Part shown: positions 20,970 through 29,443 of the stretch, piece by piece | Position numbering within the stretch: position 1 is the first letter of the stretch | Layout: each line of letters starts with the position of its first letter | From: Conidiobolus incongruus B7586 | Taxonomy: Eukaryota > Entomophthoromycota > Entomophthoromycetes > Entomophthorales > Conidiobolaceae | Length of the DNA stretch: 29,443 bases | Direction: 5' to 3' | NCBI GenBank assembly: GCA_000697335.1 | Contig: JNEM01013993.1 | Coordinates: forward strand, 1 to 29,443 | Translations under genes and position numbers: made by a program | The notes under the pieces: model-generated | The model's database searches: none | The model's input: the letters and a program-made list of their open reading frames with translations, nothing else | What the model was told of the DNA's origin: nothing

Positions 20970-21158
20970 TTATTGAGAACTCGTAGTAGTGGCAGGAGCC
21001 TGTCTCGTAGTAGAATTATCACTTGAAGCATCTTTCTGATGTTTGCCCCGATTTTGCATATCTTTATCCCCAATAATGTGGCCAGTAGCCTCTTTAACAG
21101 AACCTACGATTCCGTTGACACTATTTAATACTTTGGAATTACTTGTATTATCACTCAT
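20970..21158 (-). CDS. CsbD-like small stress-type protein
   Basis: A 62-residue intronless protein. Residues about 10-40 (VLNSVNGIVGSVKEATGHII and GDKDMQNRGKHQKD) match the CsbD fold pattern, in which G-x-x-K-E-x-x-G-x-x-x-G-D/N and a downstream x-x-G are conserved. The tail (residues 45-62) is a low-complexity Ser/Thr/Gln stretch. CsbD-like proteins are small hydrophilic proteins best known from bacterial stress responses and are widespread in fungi, where their function is poorly defined. The gene converges with COG1, with 154 bases between the two stop codons. Its start is supported by a TATA box 80-87 bases upstream. The role is not established; the domain call is fairly secure. Confidence 0.75.
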   Translation of the reverse strand: MSDNTSNSKVLNSVNGIVGSVKEATGHIIGDKDMQNRGKHQKDASSDNSTTRQAPATTTSSQ

Positions 21159-21237
21159 TATCGATTAGATTTATCCAATAATACTTGAAGTTTTGGAAAC
21201 GTTGAGAATTGTTAACATTGCTTGGAGAATTGAAAGG

Positions 21238-21245
21238 TTTTTATA
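21238..21245 (-). promoter_or_regulatory. TATA box of the CsbD-like gene
   Basis: Minus-strand TATAAAAA lies about 80 bases before the ATG at 21,158, followed by a C/T-rich leader. A strong TATA box fits an inducible gene (inference). Confidence 0.55.
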
Positions 21246-23590
21246 CTAAAAAATTTAATCAATTTTTATAAACAACAAAAATTAATTAAGATTACTGATT
21301 ACCTCATTATGATGTAATCCATATTTTAATGGAATTTGTTTTGAGTTTCAGATTGATTTAAATTGTAAAGTGTTAAAATTTTAAATTTGATGTTGCATAA
21401 TACTTAAAATTTATTGCAATATAGCCCAAATATTATGCAAATGGGAACTTGTAATGATGATATCAATTCAATTTTAAAGTTCATAAAGTATGTTAAGATT
21501 GTAGATAAATTAGCAAAGATATTGAATGTTCTATAGGATCTTCAAATGATCTTTATATAAAGTCTAAATCTTTAGAATTTTTCTAACAAAATTCATGAAT
21601 ATACCATGAGTTACTATATTAGTGGGTTTAGTTTCAAGTTGAAGTTATTCACGAATTTAGGTACTCTGATTCAATACCTCAAATCCATATTTTGAATGAT
21701 TTTCCTTGACCTTGTTGTATTATGACTTTGGAATTAAAATTATTATATTCCAATGAGATATTTTCAATTTAATAAATTTAGTTTATTTAGTCAATTCCAA
21801 AAAAAATCATATCACAAAAATATGATTTAATCATTAGAAATTTTTGGTAACTAAATATATTTTTGGTATTTTCGCCAATTTCAGTAATTTTGATTATTCC
21901 TAATTTGATATTAATTAGAATTGAGTTTATAGAAGATTATCTAGCCTTGGGATATATAATGAAAATTTAATAGAACAGATATATACTATACAATTGGGAC
22001 CTTAAATTTCATAATCCAATTATTTTAATAGGTTGACCATCAATTCAATTCAACCGAATAATCATAGTTTGACTTAATCTCATACCCCATTTGAAAATTT
22101 TAAAGTTTGGAGAATTGGACACTGCTAATAAACAACCCAATCGCAATTTATATGATGATTCCATTCCAAAAGGATCTTAATTCAATATTAATATAAGAAA
22201 TTCTATAAAACATTATAACTGTTGACAGTTTACTGTTTTGTGTTAATTGAAAATATTTATATATAAGACGAAGATTTGATATATATTTAAAATCAAGTTT
22301 TCCATTATTTTCATTAGTGATACCTTGTACTCAACTAACAAAATCAAGTACGATGACCTCAGCCAAAATTTATCTGCTAAATTAGGAGATAGTATCAAGC
22401 TACATACAATTCCGCACTCTATCAGGCATTTAAAATATAATTCTTGATTTTATTTGAATAAATTTAGAACTTTCCAAACAATTTTTATTATATATGATTC
22501 TAAAATATACTTGATATATTCTAAATTTGATTCAACAAAAATAGAATTTGTATATGATCTATATTATATGTATGCAAAATTTTGATTTATACTATCAATA
22601 TTCAAAATTTAATTAATATATTTAGTTTTAATACAAGAAATCATTTAAATATTTCAGTTAATATACATTATACTGGTATAATATTTTAGTATAATGAAAG
22701 ATTTATTAGTAGAAATATAGTTATTCGTTTATTTCTGATATTGATCCATTTAAAATCTCATTAAAAAAGTGTATGCCGACAATTGAATGAAGTATCCTTT
22801 AGCTAAAAAATGATACAACCTATACATGACACTACTTAGATAAACCTATGTTTGATTACATAGGGTTCGTATCATTGATATTATGTTTACATCTATTTAT
22901 TTTATTGAATTGATGTCTATTAAAAGCTTCAAATAATATTTGTATTAATAATTAGTACTGTTGATTAATATATTGTTTGTATTGAAGATGTTATATATAT
23001 TGAGTTTAAATTTTTGCAAATATAAGCTAATTTTAATATATTGACAATTCAAAAATTCCATTTTTGAAAGTTATCAGCATTAATTGTTGTATTGTCAAGA
23101 TATGGATTAAAAGTTAAATAATCCTTTTTTTCAAACAAATATAGTTATTTTTATAAATAAATATAGTTTACCATTTTGAAATTATTAAATCAGACTGCTA
23201 AAATCAAATTAACCTAAATATTTTTGCAGATTAATAACATTGAATTTCAATTGGGTAAATAATTTTTTCAGAAATCAAGGTTTTTGCAATCAAATTTGAG
23301 TACAATTAAAAATATCTATTAATATTATAAGCATGGTATAATTATATTGATTTAAAACAAATATATAATATTATCATAGTATAGTTCTAAGGTAAGTGTA
23401 TTATTTGGTATTTAATTAATTTTAAATAGTTAATTGATTTATATAGTTGTTCATAATTGAATAAAAATCCAAGTCACAATTCAAGAAATAGATCAAATAA
23501 GATTTATAAAAAATCAACAAACTCAGTTTATTAAGCAAATAAAGCCAAAGGAGATATTAATAATAGTAATTATCTAACAAACCTGAACAT
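21246..23590. other. Intergenic region between the CsbD-like and GPCR genes
   Basis: About 2.3 kb with no gene I can support. Around 22,260-22,440 composition is somewhat more balanced: TATATATAAGACG (about 22,257-22,270) is followed by a short ATG frame at 22,353 that stops after ten codons. This is too little to call a gene. A nested inverted repeat lies at 22,809-22,876. Confidence 0.45.
22809..22876. repeat. Nested inverted repeat with two possible hairpins
   Basis: AATGATACAACCTAT at 22,809-22,823 can pair with AGGGTTCGTATCATT ending at 22,876. AACCTATGT (about 22,843-22,851) can instead pair with ACATAGGGTT (about 22,858-22,867). The right arm is shared, so the two stems exclude one another. 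It may be a miniature transposon relic or a chance fold. Confidence 0.45.
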
Positions 23591-24562
23591 TCATTTTTCC
23601 TCATCGTTATGATTAATTTCATTGACTTGATTTTTCTTAAGAATAAATTTTTGAATAATGGGCATCCATAACAATTTGAAATCTTTCCATAAAGATTGGT
23701 TAATAGCTAAAAGGATAATTGGATTAAAGATAGTATTAGGGCTCAAAAATAAAATTCCAACGAAATCCCAGTATAATGAACTCTGCCTTCGATTTACCAG
23801 CGCAATTACAAAGTTGGTCAACTCGGGTATATAAGCGATGACAAATAACGCTGCAATAGTCAAAGATCTCATAATAGTAGAGTTGGTCTCTCTCATCACT
23901 TGTTTGGGATCTAATCCTAACTCAGTCATCTCTTTACGACTTTTAGTTCTACGGTCGACAGCGATAATCACGTAATTAACAGTGGTAATGAATAAGGAAG
24001 TCAGCCCCATTCCTTTAATGATAGCCATACCAACAAATCCAATAGGGTTAGCAGGATTGAATAAGCAATAAGTGCCAATCGGTTGTAGAATCAATTGGTC
24101 ATAAGCAATTTCAACTGATACTAATACGATAGAAATATTAATAAGAAGGAATACAACGAAATAATACAATAAATTTGGCAATTTGATTCCATAGACTACA
24201 AGTAAACAACGCTCTACGCTGATAACGGAAACTAGGTAAACTGAAGAATGGTAAGTTGCGCAAAGTAAGTGAGTACATAGTGAATATGTTTCGCGGAACA
24301 TAACAAAGAATTTCCACGGTAATAAACTGGCAACACAATCCATAGCCAAACCAATCGAAGCGACAAAATCTAAAGTTACCATCATGGTTGCCAGTTTCAT
24401 ATCGATATGCATTTTTTTCCACTTATACTTTCTCATTACCATCAGCAAGGAGCCTGTTAAGATACCACCAATGCCACCTACGATAATCCCGTATATTCCT
24501 ACGATGATAATGAGAAAACCTGCATTTTCAACTACTTCTACATAACGTGAATGCCAATCCAT
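23591..24562 (-). CDS. Rhodopsin-like (class A) G-protein-coupled receptor
   Basis: A single-exon 323-residue protein with seven hydrophobic segments at about residues 14-43, 56-82, 95-120, 130-153, 175-202, 229-255 and 264-288. Class A landmarks are present. D65 in TM2 (LDFVAS) is at the usual Asp position. Cys96 at the start of TM3 and Cys166 in the second outer loop (GTYCLF) form the typical disulfide pair. ERC at 117-119 ends TM3, equivalent to D/E-R-Y. P246 in TM6 (AYIPE) matches the C-W-x-P position, and NPIIL (280-284) in TM7 stands for N-P-x-x-Y. TM4 lacks the usual Trp. The N terminus is short and outside; the C-terminal tail is short, basic then acidic. The protein should signal from the plasma membrane through a heterotrimeric G protein. 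The ligand cannot be read from the sequence. It does not resemble the usual fungal pheromone receptors (Ste2/Ste3), cAMP-receptor-like proteins or bacteriorhodopsin-type opsins. No retinal-binding Lys is seen in TM7. Confidence 0.85.
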   Translation of the reverse strand: MDWHSRYVEVVENAGFLIIIVGIYGIIVGGIGGILTGSLLMVMRKYKWKKMHIDMKLATMMVTLDFVASIGLAMDCVASLLPWKFFVMFRETYSLCTHLLCATYHSSVYLVSVISVERCLLVVYGIKLPNLLYYFVVFLLINISIVLVSVEIAYDQLILQPIGTYCLFNPANPIGFVGMAIIKGMGLTSLFITTVNYVIIAVDRRTKSRKEMTELGLDPKQVMRETNSTIMRSLTIAALFVIAYIPELTNFVIALVNRRQSSLYWDFVGILFLSPNTIFNPIILLAINQSLWKDFKLLWMPIIQKFILKKNQVNEINHNDEEK

Positions 24563-24628
24563 TTGAAATTTCAGTGGATAATATCACAAATTGATTTTGA
24601 ATTAATTTATCTTTGATGTTATCATAGA

Positions 24629-24637
24629 TTATATACC
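24629..24637 (-). promoter_or_regulatory. TATA box of the GPCR gene
   Basis: Minus-strand GGGGTATATAATC places a TATA element about 67-75 bases before the ATG at 24,562, a normal distance for a short leader. Confidence 0.5.
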
Positions 24638-27600
24638 CCTTGACCTAAAATTTAATACAAATGACTATCATACTACATAGATTAATAAGGTTAAAATAAG
24701 TCAAAGCCAATCAATTCCCTTTTTATTGAATAAGCGAATGATATTCCAATATAGAGTAAAATTAATTATATTAGAGGAAAATTTTTTAATAAACAATTTA
24801 ATTTACTTTTCCCTGAAATCGCAAAATCTAAATCGGATACCAGATAAAGAAGAATCAGGGTGATGCTTAATTTTAGGAGGTACTCCTCATAATTATATTA
24901 CATATTCATTCAGTTATGGTATAGTCAAATATTTGGTTCAATCTTAATTGTTAAGCTGAGTTAATTTGTTTTTAAAGAATTTTTTAATTTGATTTAGCAC
25001 ATTGAAAAGGTACTATGTGAGTGATTAACCATATATTTCCATATTGATTCAGCAATTCTGATATATCAAATATTTTGAAAATAAACTATAATACTATATT
25101 TTCAAATATGATAACTCAATAAAATGATTTTTATTATTATTCACTCTTCTTGCTTGATTTGTTCTATATTATATAGTAGTTCAAGATATGAAATATTAAA
25201 TAGTTTATGTTAAATTTTTTATTGGTTAAAATATCAATAAACTAGTTTAAACTGTAATGGGTAGCTTGTTAATCTATTATGAAACTTGGAGATTTTAACA
25301 CCTAATTAATACCTTAGCCTATTAAATGTAAAAGTATTTTTTATATAAATTTTCGACGCTGAATGTGATTAAATAAATTTTAGCACCAGAATTTAAGTCA
25401 ATCAATTTTTAATTTTTATGGTTTAAGGTTATTCATAAATAAAATACATTTATCAACTGATGCCATATTAATCTCATCTTTCCTTTTAAAACTTAAAATA
25501 TTTTAATATTTTTAGAAAAAATAACATAGATATCTGGCATTAGGTTAATCTATTATTAGGGTATATAATTATTGATCACTAAAACAAAATTATATATTAG
25601 TTCAATTTCCATAATTCTTATACATTCAAATGGAAAAAATATTTATGAGATGTATTCAGTAAAAATGATTTATACAATATATTATATTGCACTTACTCTA
25701 TTCATGAAAATCATATAATAATGCTTGGCTATATTCCAATTGAAAACTTTAAATCAACAAATTTACAAATTACAAAAATTTAAATATTTTATATTAATTT
25801 CATCATTTTTATCCTTTGAAAAACTTGATATTTTTATTAAATTTGCTAAGCATATTATAAAACAATGTTCTCATTTCTCCTAGACCAAACCATTGAAATA
25901 AGGATAATACTCTCAAACCTTGAACTTTAATATTTCACTAATTAATTTGCAATATGGTAGTTACTGTATATCCTGGCATTTTCATTCAACAGTAAATTAT
26001 TTGTAAAACAAATGGGCTTATTTAAGTGATTTTTGATTAAACAATATTTTATTGATGTATTAATTCTAATACTCTATTTCAAGAAATTATGAAAAACGAT
26101 TAATTGATTAATATCAAATTAAGTCAATATTTTAATATAATTATTGTTATTCAAGTTAACAATTGATATTTTTGAGATTAGTATTCTAGAATATATTAAA
26201 ACAATTAAATTCATTTATTGAGTTGGGGGAAAAGATTCATAACAAATTATTCAATGAGGGGGTAATCACTAATCAATTCAACTACAAATATAGTACCATA
26301 TTCAAATTTTTTAACATACTTTTTACAATTCTTATATATATTCTGCATTCAATTGAATACAAATGACAAGTGATATTCTCTCCTTCAAATAAATAAAATT
26401 CTTACTTTTAATTAATATTAAAAAAAGTAATTTATTAAATTTTATTGCAAAAAATTTTCAATATCAAAATGATATATATTATTCTGTCGTTTAAAAAATA
26501 AGTTTACTATTTTAAATGTTTTAGCACAAATTAAATAAGGCCAAAGAAAATATAATATGATTTCATTAATTACTAATTTCCTTGTTTTTTGATAACAGCA
26601 TTCCATACTAATAATAATTGCTTAACCCCTTTGCATAGAATTTTATAATTTATCTTCAAAATTTCAACTCTAATTTGCAATGTTACCAAATCATGTTTCC
26701 CAAATTATATTCTTTAAACTCCCAACACAACCATAGTCATAAAAATTCATATTTGGTGGATATAGTGGATGTAGTAATAAAGAACAATTCTTTTCAATAA
26801 ACAATCTTTGATCAATATTACTGTATGTATATAGTTAATTTTATATAAAATAAATGGTTTTTAATTGAATTCTTTTTTATTAATTTATAGTATTAGTGTT
26901 CAAAAATTAAAAATATATTCTGCTATTATAGTTTATATTTGTTGGCAAAAATAAATACAATACTATATTATTAATATTTATATCTAATGATAAGTATTGC
27001 TTTGTTTTAAATAATTTTTATTTTAATATTTATGGTGGTTTTAATTTTTTGATAATATATTTTATATTAGGATCAATAATTCATCTATTGCAATAGTTTC
27101 TTATACATAATACGATGGATATCAAAATAATCTAAATTTATATCAGTAATCCTCTTTCATCAGTTTGATTTAAATAAAAGATAAGGAAGGTGCACTTTTA
27201 ATCATTTAATTAATATCAAATTGTAATATTATAATAATTAATTTAGTATTAGAATATATAGATTAATTTAGTTCTTTTATTTACCCATATTGATGATATT
27301 TGAAATATTTCATAATTCTATTAATATTTCTTTGGTTATTTATTGATTTTAAATAGCTTAAATAAAATTGCACTTATTCCAGTTTTTCCAATTTTTAGTG
27401 AATTATACTAATTTACAATATTATAATTAGGAAGACTTTTGCCACGAGTTATTATTTGGCGATTTTTATAAATAGTTTAAAAGTATTTTTTTTATTTTAT
27501 ATAATAGTTAAATTAATCCTTTTTTTAATTAAATTAAAACTTTGATTCTTCATTTCTTTAATATTAATTGAAATACTTCTAGAAAGTAATATTATATAAG

Positions 27601-28499
27601 GATAAAATGAATAAATAAACTATTAGATCATTTAATATTATTTATGAAAATATACGAATTTCAATAGAATAATTTCTGATTAAAAAATAAGAGATAACTT
27701 TTTAAATATTTTATTATTCAGAAATGAAAATATATTAATAAATCAAATTGTAAAATTCAATATTATTTTGAATTAGAATAAATAATATATAATATTAAAT
27801 CACAAACACTATGATAAAAACAATAATATGATATTGATCTTAAGCTAAATTCTATCAATTAGTTTGTCAATATATAATTTTAAATATTTACATCAATTAT
27901 TCAACTATTGAATATCAATATTCAAGGTAAATATATATTAATAAAATAACAATATTAAAGCTATTTAACTATATAATTAAAAAATCAAAATTAAATAACT
28001 TCAATAATAAATGAATTATAATATTAATATTTCCTTTCATTATTAATAACCCTTTGGCATATTTTGGGCTAGCTTTTAATATTTAAATAATTACTTTTAT
28101 TTTTAATCTTTGAAATTTAATAAATTATAAAATAATTTGATTCATTTAAAATGATTATTTTTTGCAAATATATATTTTAATTATCTAAATATTTATAAGT
28201 AGATAAGGTATAATCTAGTGTATAAATTATTTATAAATAGTCTTTTTAATTCTTATATATATAAATTATCTGATAGTATTAACTTTTTATGTTTTTATTA
28301 AGTAAAAATATAATAATTTTGAATCTGATCGAAATATTATTTAGAAACTTTGATATTTAGCAAACTCTACGAAACTTGTTATCAGCTAATATATCTTGAA
28401 AAATAAAACAAAATAACCCTATACCATTGTAATCTAATAAATTAATTAATAAATACTTACAAAAAATATATATTAAAATCTATAAAAATAATGGCTTCA
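24638..28499. other. Long AT-rich gene-free stretch
   Basis: About 3.9 kb in which I see no gene, RNA gene, recognisable transposon or long repeat. CG dinucleotides occur sporadically, so it is not CpG-free like the left block. The only local oddity is a short near-palindrome, AGGAGGTACTCCT, at about 24,876-24,888. Confidence 0.5.
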
Positions 28500-29050
28500 A
28501 TCTAACCTAATAATTGATTATATTTTTAAATAAAGGACTATATAAAGGAATTTAATATCTATTATATATGATTATTTATCTTAAAGACCCCCTTTTTAGC
28601 TATATGTTTATAAGATATGTTTAGTTATACTTATAACGTCTATTTTCCATATTTTGGTTAAATCACAAAGTATTTATTTATATTTTTATTTATTAGTTTA
28701 TATATAGATTAAAATATATAGAATATATATATAATTATTAATATACTTTTTAAATTTTTTTGAACTAAAATAAAAAGTTAATTGAGTATATTTTATTAAA
28801 TGATTAATAAGTCAATAACGATATTAAGAAGTAATTATTGAGATTTTAAAAAATTTTGAATAAAATTTTATTTAGCTATAAAATCATAAATCTAATAATA
28901 AACTATAGTTTTAGATTAAAATCTTTTATAAGGTTTTTATAAATTATAAACTCTTTATTATTATTTAAAGATAAGATCTAATAATATTAAAATAAAATAC
29001 TTTTGATAGTTTTTTTAATTTCCGAATAATTCAATTTTAAATTTTTAATT
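28500..29050 (-). mobile_element. Diverged mariner-like transposase remnant (N-terminal part)
   Basis: This resembles the left mariner copy at the DNA level. The stretch at about 28,655-28,790 (TTGGTTAAATCACAAAGTAT, then GAACTAAAATAAAAAG) lines up with about 3,709-3,836. TACTTTTGATAGTT near 29,001-29,014 lines up with about 4,059-4,073. On the minus strand a broken frame in the helix-turn-helix region ends in LxFNQNMENRRYKYN, similar to the mariner H-x-L-T-x-x-Q-K-x-R-R-x-E segment. The catalytic blocks are not convincingly present, so it is a fragment. It retains several CG dinucleotides, unlike the left copy. Confidence 0.45.
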
Positions 29051-29443
29051 AAAAATATTTTAATAGAAAATTAATTATATATTTTATCTTATATAGTTTT
29101 ATCAGATTAATTTTTTTTATATACTATATAAAATGAATCTCTCAGAAATGATATTAAATTTTCAAAAACAAAAATTAAATAATTAATAATTTCTGTTAAA
29201 ATTAATATTATATTATATTTTCAATTATAGGAATTATTTCAAATATATGATAAATCATTAATATTATTTTTTATTATAATTCAATATTATATAAAAATCA
29301 TAATAGATATTAAAATAAGTCATTTTAATTAAACTTTTATGATATAAATATTAGTATTTTTGTATTATATTCCTATAATTATTTAATATTTAAGTATAAA
29401 CTTAATTAATCTATTAATAATTAATTTTTTTGATTTTAAAATA
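29051..29443. other. AT-rich end of window, nothing recognised
   Basis: Extremely AT-rich with no gene or clear repeat boundary. It may include the outer end of the mariner-like remnant. Confidence 0.4.

Noticed and set aside
22353-22382. Short gene after a TATA-like sequence near 22,260
   Set aside because: The ATG frame stops after ten codons and no in-frame splice extends it convincingly.
1-29443. tRNA, rRNA or CRISPR-type arrays
   Set aside because: No B-box-like GGTTCRANYCC within a cloverleaf, no rRNA segments and no regularly spaced repeats were seen on either strand.

Overview
The window looks like nuclear DNA of a very AT-rich fungus. The genes are ordinary fungal housekeeping genes: URB2, PNO1, QCR9, COG1 and a small CsbD-like protein. 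They carry many tiny introns (47-62 nt, GTA donors, TAG acceptors), and intergenic DNA is only about 15-20% G+C by eye. A single-exon rhodopsin-type (class A) G-protein-coupled receptor is also present, which is uncommon in Dikarya. AT-richness plus a class A receptor suggests an early-diverging lineage such as the Entomophthoromycotina (Conidiobolus-like). This placement is an inference and rests on no database search.

Layout. Bases 1-4,927 are a decayed repeat block in which I found no CG dinucleotide at all. It holds a dead Tc1-type transposon (about 190-1,810, minus-strand transposase, long terminal inverted repeats) and a dead mariner-type transposase (about 3,060-4,110, minus). Next come two short GC-richer islands. 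The one at 4,920-5,240 is unidentified. The one at 5,395-5,728 has the build of a solo LTR lying inside an AAT microsatellite. Then follow URB2 (6,532-11,403, +), PNO1 (12,250-13,147, -, 6 exons), QCR9 (14,369-14,646, -, 2 exons), COG1 (18,085-20,815, +, 8 exons), a CsbD-like gene (20,970-21,158, -) and the GPCR gene (23,591-24,562, -). The remaining 4.9 kb is AT-rich with no gene I can support, ending in a second, diverged mariner-like remnant (about 28,500-29,050).

How the genes relate. URB2 (60S pre-ribosome assembly) and PNO1 (40S pre-ribosome assembly) converge tail to tail. QCR9 is a small subunit of respiratory complex III. COG1 is a subunit of the Golgi tethering complex COG. The GPCR is a plasma-membrane sensor of unknown ligand. 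There is no operon-like logic, and each gene has its own promoter region. Intron-exon structures of PNO1, QCR9 and COG1 were assembled by hand from reading-frame continuity and splice sites. All reading frames close exactly.
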